The notes beneath the pieces were generated by a model. That model was not told where the DNA came from and searched no databases. It saw nothing but the letters and a program-made list of their open reading frames with translations. A program made the position numbers and the translations under genes. From Streptomyces cirratus (lineage in GTDB: Bacteria > Actinomycetota > Actinomycetes > Streptomycetales > Streptomycetaceae), in assembly GCF_014650775.1 (NCBI RefSeq), contig NZ_BMVP01000018.1:1-64000 (forward strand): 64,000 bases of DNA. The letters run 5' to 3'. The first letter of the stretch is position 1. The number at the start of each line of letters is the position of its first letter. Shown here one piece after another: positions 34,830 through 43,603 of the stretch.

Positions 34830-34978
34830 GACGGCAGCATAAGCAGGCCCGGCGTGGGAACCCCAGACCGGCCGGCACTCCACGATGACGTACGCGCCGC
34901 CGACGTCGTACCGTCTCCTGATGGCCAGCCGCTCGCCGTGCTCGCCGGCTACTGCTTCACCATCCCCGATCGGGCGGC

Positions 34979-35896
34979 TCAGGAGAGTTCGTGCCGGGTG
35001 CCGTCGGCGACGGCGTGGAGCTTGTCGGGGTTGGCCACGTTGTGGATGGTCGAGATGCGGCCCTCCGCGTCGAAGTCGAAGGTCAGCGTCGCGATCACGC
35101 GGTCCGGGGCACGGAAGACCAGCCCCGGGCCGCCGTTGATCCAGGTGAGCTCCGCCCGCATCTGACCGGGCTCGATGCCCTGGTAGGTCACGGTGCCGAG
35201 CGCGGCGAACCAACCGGCCACGGTCTTCATGCCGACGACCGGCTTGAGGGCCTGGCGGACCTTGCCGCCACCGTCGGTCCACAGCGTCACGTCCGGGGAG
35301 AGCACCTCCATGAGGGTGTTGAGGTCGCCGCCCGTCGTCGCCGCGAAGAAACGCTCGGTGACGTGACGTTGGTGCGCTCGGTCCGTTGTGAAGCGGGGCC
35401 GGCGGGCTTGGACGTGCTCGCGGGCGCGGTGTGCGGCCTGCCGCACCGCCGCCTCAGAACGTTCCACCGCCTGGGCGATCTCCACGTAACTGAACGCGAA
35501 GACTTCCTTCAGTACGAAGACCGCGCGCTCCAGCGGACTCAGTGTCTCCAGCACCACCAGCAGGGCCATCGAGACCGAGTCCGCCGCAGCGGCGCCGTCG
35601 GCGGTGTCCGGGCCGGTGAGGATCGGCTCGGGCAGCCAGGGACCCACGTAGGTCTCGCGCTGGTGGCGGGTCGAACGAAGTCGCTCCATCGCCAGGTTGG
35701 AGACGATCCGGGTCAGATAGGCCTTGGGGTCGGCGACCTGGGAACGGTCGGCCGCCGACCACTTCAACCATGCGTCCTGGACGACGTCCTCGGCGTCGGC
35801 GGCCGTGCCGAGGATGCGGTAGCCGACGGAGAAGAGCAGGGTGCGGTACTGCTGGAAGGCGAGGTGGTCGGAACCGTCCTGCTGCGGCTGGGTCAC
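34979..35896 (-). CDS. sigJ: ECF41-family RNA polymerase sigma factor (SigJ-like)
   Basis: 305 residues. Region 2 (GYRILGTAADAEDVVQDAWL) and region 4 (VFAFSYVEIAQAVERSEAAV) precede a C-terminal SnoaL-like domain. ECF41 hallmarks are the WLPEP motif (GPWLPEPILTGPD), the DGGGK motif and the NPDKL motif near the end. The C-terminal domain is known to modulate activity in place of an anti-sigma factor. GTG 35896 overlaps the stop of the upstream oxidoreductase by 4 nt (GTGA), with AGGAG upstream, so translation is coupled. Confidence 0.92.
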   Translation of the reverse strand: MTQPQQDGSDHLAFQQYRTLLFSVGYRILGTAADAEDVVQDAWLKWSAADRSQVADPKAYLTRIVSNLAMERLRSTRHQRETYVGPWLPEPILTGPDTADGAAAADSVSMALLVVLETLSPLERAVFVLKEVFAFSYVEIAQAVERSEAAVRQAAHRAREHVQARRPRFTTDRAHQRHVTERFFAATTGGDLNTLMEVLSPDVTLWTDGGGKVRQALKPVVGMKTVAGWFAALGTVTYQGIEPGQMRAELTWINGGPGLVFRAPDRVIATLTFDFDAEGRISTIHNVANPDKLHAVADGTRHELS

Positions 35897-37080
35897 TTCG
35901 CACTCCTGATCCGGGTGTAGCGGCCGCCGTGCGGCCAGAGGGCGCCCGCGGCGGGCATCTTCTTCATGCGGGCGAAGGTCGGCCACGGCGCTGCGGTGAC
36001 CGTCTCCTTGTACTTCGCGGCCCGCTTGCCGGTCAGCACGATCCGGCGCGGGCTGTCGTCGGGACGGGTGAACTGCACGACGGCGTCGTTCCTGCCCAGG
36101 CTGACGGGGGTGTGGTAGTAGCCGAAGCGGAAGGGCTTGGGCTCCTTGCCGGCCAGCACCCGCAGGATCGACAGGGCCGCGTGCACGCCGGTGGGCATGC
36201 CGCCCTGGCAGGTCCCGTGCATCACTCCGTAGCCCTGACGGATCGCCGCCGCGTCGCCCACGGCGTATACGTCCGGGTGGGAGACCGAGCGCAGTGCGCT
36301 GTCGGTGACCACCCGGCCGCGCTCGTCCACGGTCAGGCCCGCGGCCGCGGCCAGCGGTGAGACGCGAGTGCCGCTGGTCCACAGCACCGCGGCCGCCGGG
36401 ATGCTGGAGCCGTCCGCGAGCTCGACGCAGTCCGGCAGCACCTTCACCACCTCGACGCCGCTGCGCACCCGCACGCCGAGCCGGGCGAGCGCCGCGTCCA
36501 GGTGTGCCTTGGCCTTCGGGTGCATGCTCGCGCCCGGCTCCCCCCGGCCCAGCAGTACCACCTGGAGCTCCGGGTGCCGCTCGGCGATCTCCGCGGCGGC
36601 CTCGATGCCGGTGAGGCCGCTGCCGCCGATCACGACTGTCCCCCCGTCGAGCCGGGTCAGCCGGTCGGCGAGGAGAGCGGCGTCCTGCGGGCTGTTGAGG
36701 GTGTAGGCGTGGTCGTCCACGCCGGGGACGGAGGCGGTGTCCGCGATGCTGCCCAGGCCGTAGACCAGGGTGTCGTAGCGCAGGAGCCGGTCGTCGTCGA
36801 TCCGGACGGTTTTGGCCTCCGTGTCCACGGCGGTGACCCAGCCGCGGACGAACTCGGCGCCGGTGCCGTCCAGCAGCTCCGGGATGTTCGGCTTGGCCGT
36901 CTCCTGGCCGGTGGCGGTCATGTGCAGCCGGAGCCGCTCGGTGAAGGTGTCGTAGGGGTTGACCAGCGTCACTCGCAGGTTGCCGCGCTTCCTGGTGCGG
37001 GCCGCGAGTTGTATCACGGTGCCGAGCCCGGCGTAGCCGGCGCCCATGACCAGGACCTCGTGCCGCGTTGTCGTGTTCAT
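35893..37080 (-). CDS. FAD-dependent NAD(P)H oxidoreductase (NDH-2/AIF-like), ECF41 partner
   Basis: 395 residues. It has an FAD-binding Rossmann motif VLVMGAGYAGLGTVIQL, an NAD-binding motif VVIGGSGLTGIEAAAEIAER and the C-terminal FAD motif SHPDVYAVGDAAAIRQG. No membrane anchor is seen. It is the first gene of a two-gene operon with the sigma factor, which fits the known association of ECF41 sigma factors with oxidoreductases, epimerases and carboxymuconolactone decarboxylases. It is probably the main target of that sigma factor. ATG 37080 is chosen by the nucleotide-fold position. Confidence 0.88.
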   Translation of the reverse strand: MNTTTRHEVLVMGAGYAGLGTVIQLAARTRKRGNLRVTLVNPYDTFTERLRLHMTATGQETAKPNIPELLDGTGAEFVRGWVTAVDTEAKTVRIDDDRLLRYDTLVYGLGSIADTASVPGVDDHAYTLNSPQDAALLADRLTRLDGGTVVIGGSGLTGIEAAAEIAERHPELQVVLLGRGEPGASMHPKAKAHLDAALARLGVRVRSGVEVVKVLPDCVELADGSSIPAAAVLWTSGTRVSPLAAAAGLTVDERGRVVTDSALRSVSHPDVYAVGDAAAIRQGYGVMHGTCQGGMPTGVHAALSILRVLAGKEPKPFRFGYYHTPVSLGRNDAVVQFTRPDDSPRRIVLTGKRAAKYKETVTAAPWPTFARMKKMPAAGALWPHGGRYTRIRSAK

Positions 37081-37132
37081 CGCTCTGCTGCCTCTTTCGT
37101 GTGGACCGTTCCCGCGTTGCGGACGACCACCA

Positions 37133-37160
37133 GACGCAAGCTGCCCTTCCGTTCGTGACA
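37133..37160 (-). promoter_or_regulatory. Candidate ECF41 promoter
   Basis: On the minus strand, TGTCACG (37160-37154) is followed after 17 nt by CGTC (37136-37133), then 52 nt to the oxidoreductase ATG. ECF41 factors recognise a TGTCACA / CGTC pair with about 16 nt spacing. The match is close but with one mismatch and one extra base in the spacer. Confidence 0.55.
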
Positions 37161-37434
37161 TGGGGCCGATGTGACCCGCGTCACCTCGTGGAGAGAGGGC
37201 GGACGCAACGCGGCAACAGCCCCCCCGGAGCACCGCGACGCAGCATTCAACCATGATCGACTGGCTCTGCGCGGAAACTGACGGGGCAGCAGGAACCGCA
37301 CGTCGGCCGGGGCGTCGCCGATCGCCCGTCCCCACACCTGCGCCGTCCCGCCCGCGAGAGGTTGGCGCGGGTCTTGGACGGCGACCGATCCGTGGCGGGC
37401 ATGCCGGTGGGCCTATCGGGGCACACGGCTGGGC

Positions 37435-37728
37435 ATGGCACCGAAGACCGAACACTTGATGTCCCTGCGGGCCGCACGGCAGTTGCGCCGGGTCCGGACC
37501 GTCTACATCGCGGGGGTCCTGCTGTGGGCGGCATGCGCAGCCTGGACGGGATGGACCCACCCCTGGAGCCGGCAGATGTGGGCCTGTGTGCTCCTCCTGG
37601 CGGTTTTCACCGGCCTGCTCGGCACGGCCTCGCTGTGGCTGCGGCGCCTTCAAGCCGCCCCGGGACACAAGCCGGTCCGTCACGCCGCACCGCGGCATGC
37701 AGTCACCCCGCGTCATGTGAACGCCTGA
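37435..37728 (+). CDS. Small two-helix membrane protein
   Basis: 97 residues if started at ATG 37435 (89 from ATG 37459). Two transmembrane helices are evident: YIAGVLLWAACAAWTGW and WACVLLLAVFTGLLGTASLW, with basic ends (LRAARQLRRVR, HKPVRHAAPRHAVTPRH). Composition and topology are strong evidence of a real gene. The function is unknown. Confidence 0.6.
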   Translation: MAPKTEHLMSLRAARQLRRVRTVYIAGVLLWAACAAWTGWTHPWSRQMWACVLLLAVFTGLLGTASLWLRRLQAAPGHKPVRHAAPRHAVTPRHVNA

Positions 37729-37819
37729 ATCCGACCCGAGCAGCCCTCTTGTGGCGGAAGGCGTCTCTGGCTGTCAGGCGAGGGGCCGTGTCCCTATGTG
37801 ATCGACAAACGCGTACAGG

Positions 37820-38085
37820 GGGCGGAGGCCAGAAAAAGGGGGCCGCGAGGAGTACACCCTCGCCGACGAGGGGCTCGCCGAACTGCGGCACCGGCTGACC
37901 GAGACCCAGCCCCAGCCCCAGCCCCAGCCCCAGCGCAACACCCGCAGCGATGTCCTGCTGAGGGTGTTCTTCCTCGGGTGCTGGAGCCGGCCGAGGCGCA
38001 CGCGTACCTGGCGGACCTGATCGAGGCGACGGCGAAGCGCTGGGAGCGGCGCCGCCGACGCCGTACGGGCGCATCCCGGTCGACG
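37820..38085 (+). pseudogene. PadR-family regulator, 3' fragment with frameshifts
   Basis: EEYTLADEGLAELRHRLTET then NTRSDVLLRVFFLG, and in the next frame LEPAEAHAYLADLIEATAKR, reproduce the end of the winged helix and the Vir_act_alpha C-terminal domain of PadR proteins. A frameshift falls at about 37978. A CCCAGC slippage repeat interrupts the linker. The N-terminal half is absent. Confidence 0.6.
37905..37934 (+). repeat. CCCAGC microsatellite
   Basis: Five perfect copies, coding for Gln-Pro repeats in the PadR remnant. Confidence 0.85.
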
Positions 38086-38088
38086 TCG

Positions 38089-39063
38089 TCAGCCCGTGGC
38101 CCAGTTGTTCGTGAGGGTCGCGATCGCTGCCGCCGTCCGGTCGAGTCCCTCGTCGTCCCCGCGGACCGTCCTGTTCAGCTCCAGGTGCAGGAACCGTACG
38201 TTCTCCCCGGCCGCGACCTGGCCCTGTTCGTTCTCCGTCCCCGAGAGCCGGCACCGTTCGGAGTACGCCGTGCATGCCTGGCGGCCGTCGCGCCGCAGGG
38301 CCGCGGTCAACCGGGCGGCGTCCGCCACGGCCTTGTCACCGGCGCCCGTGGAGACCACCGCGTCGCGGCCGGGGAAGGACTCGTTGGCGAAGCCGTGCAA
38401 CTGGATGCCCGGGAGGTCGCGGCGCATCAGCTCGTCGATCACGCCGTGGAAGACGGAGTCCGTGCGGTGGGCCATGTCGGCCGACCCGTCCTTGGCCGCG
38501 TTGCGGTGGGCCCCGGCGATCACCAGCACCCCGCCGGGCGCCCCGCGCAGCACGCGGGCGCCGAGGAGCTCGGTGCGGGCGTCGGCGATGGGGTGGGGAA
38601 CCTGTACCGACCAGCGCGGGGGGTGGTCGAGGTCCACGTACACCCGGCCCCAGCCGCGGCTGCTGCGGCCCGATTCCCCCGCCCCGTCCGCGACCTCCGC
38701 GTACCGTCGGCCGCTGACGCCGTCCGTCACGGCGTGCAGGGTGAAGCCGACGGTCTCGAGCCGTGCCCGTGCGGCCTGCGGGTCACCGTCGAGCAGCAGG
38801 GCGACGCCCCGGGTGAGGGTCGATCGTTCCTCGTTCGTGGGGACGCGATAGCCCCCGCGCTCGCCGAAACCCGCGGTGAAGAGGGCGATCCGCCGCACGA
38901 GGTCATTGTCGGGGGAGGGCCGTGGCGTCGGCGCGGCCTGCCGAGGGGGCGGGGTCGCGTCCGGCCGCACCAGGAAAAGCGTCAAACCGGTACATAGCAG
39001 AGCAAACGCTGCACACAGTGCCGCAATTGTTATTCGCTTGGTCGACTGTGCGCTCATAGTCAT
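38089..39063 (-). CDS. Membrane-anchored putative zinc hydrolase, divergent to the pgs genes
   Basis: 324 residues from ATG 39063 (ATG 39057 also possible). An N-terminal anchor (ITIAALCAAFALLCTGLTLF) and Pro-rich linker are followed by an external domain with VPHPIADARTELLGARV, LVIAGAHRN and FLHLELNRTVR. The His, Glu and later His segments are arranged like N-formylglutamate amidohydrolase or zinc carboxypeptidase folds. That would suit cleavage of gamma-glutamyl polymer, but no close family was recognised. It is divergent from the pgs operon over a shared promoter with a 17-bp palindrome. There is no ribosome site, so the mRNA may be leaderless. Confidence 0.65.
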   Translation of the reverse strand: MTMSAQSTKRITIAALCAAFALLCTGLTLFLVRPDATPPPRQAAPTPRPSPDNDLVRRIALFTAGFGERGGYRVPTNEERSTLTRGVALLLDGDPQAARARLETVGFTLHAVTDGVSGRRYAEVADGAGESGRSSRGWGRVYVDLDHPPRWSVQVPHPIADARTELLGARVLRGAPGGVLVIAGAHRNAAKDGSADMAHRTDSVFHGVIDELMRRDLPGIQLHGFANESFPGRDAVVSTGAGDKAVADAARLTAALRRDGRQACTAYSERCRLSGTENEQGQVAAGENVRFLHLELNRTVRGDDEGLDRTAAAIATLTNNWATG

Positions 39064-39073
39064 ATGAAAATAG

Positions 39074-39090
39074 CGGAGTGGCGCACTCCG
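39074..39090. promoter_or_regulatory. Perfect 17-bp palindrome in the pgs divergent promoter
   Basis: CGGAGTG (39074-39080), GCG, CACTCCG (39084-39090), 11 bp before the hydrolase start and about 110 bp before the operon start. It is a good operator candidate for coordinating both units. No regulator gene is adjacent. Confidence 0.55.
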
Positions 39091-39199
39091 TTTACCCGGC
39101 GGCACGACAACCCGAGCTTCCCCGGACCGCCCCCGTAACCAAGACCGTCACAATCCCTCGGCCACACCGGCTCCAGGACAGAACGAAGAGGAGCCTCTG

Positions 39200-41464
39200 T
39201 TGGCCGCGTCGCGATCGAGGCGGCGGCGCCGGACCCGCCGTAGGGCGGACATGTCCCTGCTGGGTGGCATCCGCCCGCCCATCGCAGCCATGTCCGCCTT
39301 GTTGCTGGCCCTCGCCGCGCTCACCGCGTTCCAACTCGGCCACGTGGGCAAGAGCACAGTACCGCCCGCCGTCCTCACTTCCCAGCAGCATTTCGCCGAG
39401 GACGGCGCCATCGCCCTGCGCGCCTCGCTCGACGAGAGCGTCACCGACATCGGCCGGACCGCTTCGCTGTTCAGCGCGGGCGAGCCCGTCTCACCGGACT
39501 CGGTGCTCGACAAGCTCGGCAACGTCTACCAGAAGTGGCGCGGCACGGCCGTGATCGAGATCAAGTCGGGACGGCTCGCAGCGCAGCGCGGCGAGAACCT
39601 GCCCCTGACCGCCCTCGACCTGACGACCCTCAACGCCCCGAACGGTCTCGCCCCCCGCATGGTGCGGCTCGAAAACGGCGAGACCCGCCTCCTGACCCTG
39701 GCCCTGCTCTCCTGGCAGGGTCACCCGCAACAGCTCCTGGTCGCCTCCAGCAGCCTGCGGGTGCCGGGCGTCAGCCTGGGCAAGAGCCGAGCCATCGCCG
39801 TGCTCGACGCCTCCGGGCAGGTCGTGGACAGCAGCGGCGTCGGCGACGCGGGACGCGAGCGCAAGCAGCTCGACGCGTTCGCGAAGACGACGGCGCAGAA
39901 GGCGAAGCAGCATCCGCTCCAGTCCAAGGAGCCGGGCTCCGGCGGCTTCCCCGGCGTCAGCGGCAGTCTGCTGGGAGACGCCGCGTCAGGTCACCGGTCC
40001 GTGGCCGGCTATGCCAAGCTCGCCGGACCGGCGCCCGGCGAGGGCACCGATGCCACCGCCCTCGGGCTCACCGTCGTCTCGTTCGTCGGCGTCACCGAAC
40101 AGGGCTCCGCCGTCGGCGACTCCTTCTTCTGGCTCGCCGCCGCCGGCGCCCTGCTGGTCCTCGGCGCGATCGCGGTGGCCCTGCTCGTCGTCACCGTGCA
40201 GCGCCCGCTGCTCCAGCTGTTCCTCGAAAGCCGCCGGATCGGCCGCGGTGACCTGCACCGGCCGGTCACCCTCCCCAAGTACGGCGAGGCGGCCCGCATC
40301 GGCGCCGCCCTCGACCGGCTGCGCCGCCAGGCGCTCGGCGAGCCGGGCGCACCCGCCGACGGCCCCCGCCCGGGTCGCCGCGGTCGGATCGGAACGCGCG
40401 CCCTGATCGCGGTGTGCGCCGTGCTCCTGCTGGCATGGTCCGCGCCGCTCCTGTTGACGCTCAACCGCGCGGGAACCTCCGTCAAGGTGCCCCAGACGAT
40501 CGTCGACGACCAGCGCGAGCGCACCGACACCCTCGCCGACCGGGTGCGCCGCGCCCTCAACGAAGGCCACGCCGACCTCACCTCGGTGGCCTCCGTCCTC
40601 GGCGCCAAGTCCACCCCTGCCGAGGTGACGGACCTACTGGAACGCACGCGCGCCCAGCACGCGCGGTACGCGTCGCTCTACGTGCTGAGGTCCGACGGCA
40701 CCGTCATGGCCCGGGCCGGCGGCACGCCCCACCACCTCGGCGGCAAGGCACCCTCCCGCGAACCGGTGACCGTGATCGACAGCGGCCACGAGCCGGTGAT
40801 CACCGAATACGCCGAGGCGCCCGCCCTGGGCGGCGCGGCGGTGGTCGGCGAGCTTCGCATCGACTTCATCAACGCACTGCTCAGGCGTCCGGGCCTGGGC
40901 ACGGTCCGCGTGGTCGACGGCAAGCACCGCGTGGTCGGCGGGAACAGCGGCTACCTCGCCTTCGCGCGACTGCCGAACGACCGGCTCGACGCGCTGGTGA
41001 CGAGCGCGAACCAGAAGACGGGCAAGGGCCCCGGCGCCCGCGCCGACGTCATCCGCGACGGAGGGACCTCCGTCGCCGCCGCCGCACCGCTGACCGGCGG
41101 GGGCCTGGCCCAGCCGCTCGGATGGACGGTCGTCAGCATGCAACCCGCCAAGGGCCTGGAGATCGCCGCGTACACCGCGCAGAACCGCACCGTACTGGCC
41201 GGACTGCTCGGCCTCACCGGCGCGGCGGCCTGCCTTGGATGGCTGCACATCATCGTGGTGCGACCGCTGCGCTCCCTCGCCGAGCGGGCGGAGGCCCTCG
41301 CCGACGGCGACCGCCGCACCGTGCTCTACCCCACCCACCACGACGAGGTCGGAGCCGTCACCCGCAGCCTCGAAGTCATACGTCAGCAGCTGCAGGAGCA
41401 GCGCAAGCGGGACGCCGGCGGTGGCGCCGGCCGGACCGGCGCCGCCCCGGCCGGAAGGAACTGA
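39200..41464 (+). CDS. Tandem sensor-type membrane protein with HAMP-like segments, pgs operon
   Basis: 754 residues from TTG 39200 with GAGGAG 6 nt upstream. The architecture is two similar halves. Helix 1 at about 28-48, an extracellular domain, helix 2 at about 315-340, then HAMP-like RRIGRGDLHRPVTLPKYGEA; next helix 3 at about 400-420, a second outer domain, helix 4 at about 680-700 and HAMP-like LADGDRRTVLYPTHHDEVGA. There is no kinase, cyclase or methyl-accepting domain. It is first in the poly-gamma-glutamate operon, where bacterial loci normally carry PgsA/CapA, so it may be a polymer receptor, exporter or assembly partner. Confidence 0.75.
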   Translation: MAASRSRRRRRTRRRADMSLLGGIRPPIAAMSALLLALAALTAFQLGHVGKSTVPPAVLTSQQHFAEDGAIALRASLDESVTDIGRTASLFSAGEPVSPDSVLDKLGNVYQKWRGTAVIEIKSGRLAAQRGENLPLTALDLTTLNAPNGLAPRMVRLENGETRLLTLALLSWQGHPQQLLVASSSLRVPGVSLGKSRAIAVLDASGQVVDSSGVGDAGRERKQLDAFAKTTAQKAKQHPLQSKEPGSGGFPGVSGSLLGDAASGHRSVAGYAKLAGPAPGEGTDATALGLTVVSFVGVTEQGSAVGDSFFWLAAAGALLVLGAIAVALLVVTVQRPLLQLFLESRRIGRGDLHRPVTLPKYGEAARIGAALDRLRRQALGEPGAPADGPRPGRRGRIGTRALIAVCAVLLLAWSAPLLLTLNRAGTSVKVPQTIVDDQRERTDTLADRVRRALNEGHADLTSVASVLGAKSTPAEVTDLLERTRAQHARYASLYVLRSDGTVMARAGGTPHHLGGKAPSREPVTVIDSGHEPVITEYAEAPALGGAAVVGELRIDFINALLRRPGLGTVRVVDGKHRVVGGNSGYLAFARLPNDRLDALVTSANQKTGKGPGARADVIRDGGTSVAAAAPLTGGGLAQPLGWTVVSMQPAKGLEIAAYTAQNRTVLAGLLGLTGAAACLGWLHIIVVRPLRSLAERAEALADGDRRTVLYPTHHDEVGAVTRSLEVIRQQLQEQRKRDAGGGAGRTGAAPAGRN

Positions 41465-41470
41465 TCCGCC

Positions 41471-43069
41471 GTGCTCTTCCTCTACTGCGTGCTGCTCGTC
41501 AGCTGCCTGGTCATGCTGGTCGCGGGCATCGTCGAGCAGCGGCGGCACTACGCCAACCTCGACCGGATACCCCACCGGGTCCTGGTCAACGGCATCCGCG
41601 GCAAGAGTTCGATCACCCGGCTCTGTGCCGGGGCGCTGCGCGGCGGCGGGCTGCGCACGGTCGCCAAGACCACCGGCACCGCGGCGCGCTTCATCCACCC
41701 GGACGCCACCGAGGAGCCCGTCTACCGCAAGTTCGGCATCGCCAACGTCGTCGAACAGATCGGCATCGTCCGGCGCGCCGCCGCCTACCGGCCGGACGCG
41801 CTGGTCATGGAATGCATGGCGGTCATGCCGGCACTCCAGGAGATCAACCAGTCGAAGCTGATCCAGTCGACCATCGGCGTGCTGTGCAACGTCCGCGAGG
41901 ACCACGTCGCCGAGATGGGCCCCACGCTCGACGACATCGGGCGCTCCCTGTCGCGGTCGATGCCGCACGGCGGGATCTGCGTCACCGCGGAGAAGGAACG
42001 CTTCCACGTCCTCCAGAAGGAGGCGGACGCACGCGACTGCAAGCTCGTCTACGCCGACCCCGACACCGTCAGCGACGAGGAGTTGCGCGGGTTCAGCTGG
42101 TTCACCTTCAAGGAGAACGTCGCCATCGCGCTGACCGTCGCCGAGCTGCTCGGCGTCGACCGGGAGACCGCCCTCCAGGGGATGTACGACGCCCCGCCGG
42201 ACCCGGGCGTGCTGTCCGTGGAACGGTACGTCGCGCCCGGCGGCAAGCGGGTGCGCTTCGCCAACGTCTTCGCCGCGAACGACCCCGAGTCCACGCTGAT
42301 GAACATCAACCAGCTCCTCGACCTCGGGGCCGTCGACCGCCCGCTGAACGTGGTGATCAACTGCCGGCCGGACCGGGTCGAGCGCAACGGTCAGATGGGT
42401 CAGATCGTGCCCGACCTGATGCCCGAGAAGGTTTTCGTGATCGGGCATCCCGCCAAGAGCGCCATCGACGCGATCCCCGCCGAGTGGCGTTCGCGCGCCG
42501 TCGACCTCGGGGGCGACCAGCGCGACGGCGAGGAGTTCATGCACGAGCTGCTCGGCCACCTGGGCGAGCAGTCCTCGCTGGTCGCCATCGGCAACATCCA
42601 CGGTCAGGGGGAGATCCTCCTGGAGCACCTCGCGGAACTCCCCGGCTTCGAGGACGAGCCCGCCCCCGAGCCGGTCCGGCCGGCCCGGACGCAACAGCCC
42701 CAGTACGCCCCGCACCTGGACCCGTACGCGGACCTCACCGCCGCTCAGGAGGCGCGGTACGCGCAGCCGCCCGTGCCAAGGCAGTACGTGCGGCAGCAGC
42801 CCCCCGGGGAGGCGACGCAGTACCGGCAGCCGACCGACCACCAGCCGCAGTACCCGCAGGCCGACTACCACCAGCCGCCGTACCCCGGGCCCCGGCAGCA
42901 CCCGCCGCTCGAACAGCCGTGGCCGGGCCAACCGCAGCCGCACGCCCCGCAGCCGTACCCACCGCAGCCGCACCAACCGCATTCACACGACCCGCAGTCG
43001 CACGACCCGCAGTGGTACGACCCGCATTGGTACGACCCTCAGCAGCACTATCCAGGAGAGCCCCGTTGA
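41471..43069 (+). CDS. pgsB: Poly-gamma-glutamate synthase PgsB/CapB with added low-complexity tail
   Basis: 532 residues. Residues 1-390 match PgsB: membrane helix 1-20, P-loop NGIRGKSS at 40-47, KTTGTAARFI, NVREDHVAEMGPTLDDI, NAPPDPG-type motif (YDAPPDPGVLS), FAANDPESTL and NCRPDRVER, ending GNIHGQGE. It is a Mur-ligase-like ATP-dependent enzyme forming gamma-glutamyl bonds at the inner membrane face. Beyond residue 393 lies a 140-residue Pro/Gln/His/Tyr-rich tail absent from Bacillus PgsB (393 residues). GTG 41471 follows the previous stop by 6 bp. Confidence 0.93.
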   Translation: MLFLYCVLLVSCLVMLVAGIVEQRRHYANLDRIPHRVLVNGIRGKSSITRLCAGALRGGGLRTVAKTTGTAARFIHPDATEEPVYRKFGIANVVEQIGIVRRAAAYRPDALVMECMAVMPALQEINQSKLIQSTIGVLCNVREDHVAEMGPTLDDIGRSLSRSMPHGGICVTAEKERFHVLQKEADARDCKLVYADPDTVSDEELRGFSWFTFKENVAIALTVAELLGVDRETALQGMYDAPPDPGVLSVERYVAPGGKRVRFANVFAANDPESTLMNINQLLDLGAVDRPLNVVINCRPDRVERNGQMGQIVPDLMPEKVFVIGHPAKSAIDAIPAEWRSRAVDLGGDQRDGEEFMHELLGHLGEQSSLVAIGNIHGQGEILLEHLAELPGFEDEPAPEPVRPARTQQPQYAPHLDPYADLTAAQEARYAQPPVPRQYVRQQPPGEATQYRQPTDHQPQYPQADYHQPPYPGPRQHPPLEQPWPGQPQPHAPQPYPPQPHQPHSHDPQSHDPQWYDPHWYDPQQHYPGEPR

Positions 43070-43548
43070 TCCCCGCAGTCCTCACCCCCGAGATCGCCGC
43101 GATCGGCATCGCACTGGGCCTGCTCTTCTCCCTGCTGTGCTACCTGACCACGAACCTCTCGCCCGGCGGCATGATCACCCCGGGATGGCTCGCCCTCACC
43201 CTCATCGAGGACCTGCAGCGGGCGGCCCTCGTCGTGGGCATCACCGTCCTGACGTACGTGCTGACGCTCGTCACGCAGAAGTTCGTGATCCTCTACGGCA
43301 AGCGGCTGTTCGCCGCCGTCGTCCTCATCGGCGTGCTCCTGCAAGCCACGGTGGTCATCGTGCTGCAGATGAAGTTCCCCCTGCTGTACGCCAACCAGAC
43401 CCTCGGTTTCATCGTCCCGGGACTGATCGCCTACCAGCTGGTCCGCCAGCCCAAGGGCGCCACGCTCCTCGCCACCGGGTCCGCGACCCTCATGACCTAC
43501 GTCGTCCTGACCTCGGGCATCCTGCTGGGCTTCCTGCCGCACGCCTGA
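43066..43548 (+). CDS. pgsC: Poly-gamma-glutamate synthase membrane subunit PgsC/CapC
   Basis: 160 residues from TTG 43066, overlapping the pgsB stop by 4 nt (TTGA) with AGGAG upstream, so coupled translation. Four to five hydrophobic helices are present, with conserved segments GGMITPGWLAL, KFVILYGKRLFAAVVLIGV and LGFIVPGLIAYQLVRQ. It forms the membrane synthase with PgsB and is needed for polymerisation and export of gamma-PGA. Confidence 0.93.
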   Translation: MIPAVLTPEIAAIGIALGLLFSLLCYLTTNLSPGGMITPGWLALTLIEDLQRAALVVGITVLTYVLTLVTQKFVILYGKRLFAAVVLIGVLLQATVVIVLQMKFPLLYANQTLGFIVPGLIAYQLVRQPKGATLLATGSATLMTYVVLTSGILLGFLPHA

Positions 43549-43603
43549 CCGACGCCGCGCCCGACCACCCGCAACGCCGTCCGCCGTACCGCCCGGAGCA
43601 ACG

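Noticed and set aside
40634..42982. Antisense ORF of 782 codons opposite the sensor/pgsB genes
   Set aside because: It is open only because the opposite strand is GC-rich coding sequence; its translation is low-complexity Arg/Gly/Val/His-rich and has no motif.
40414..43548. Plus-strand ORF of 1044 codons overlapping the sensor, pgsB and pgsC genes
   Set aside because: Only its last 160 codons are a gene (pgsC from TTG 43066); the rest is an out-of-frame shadow.
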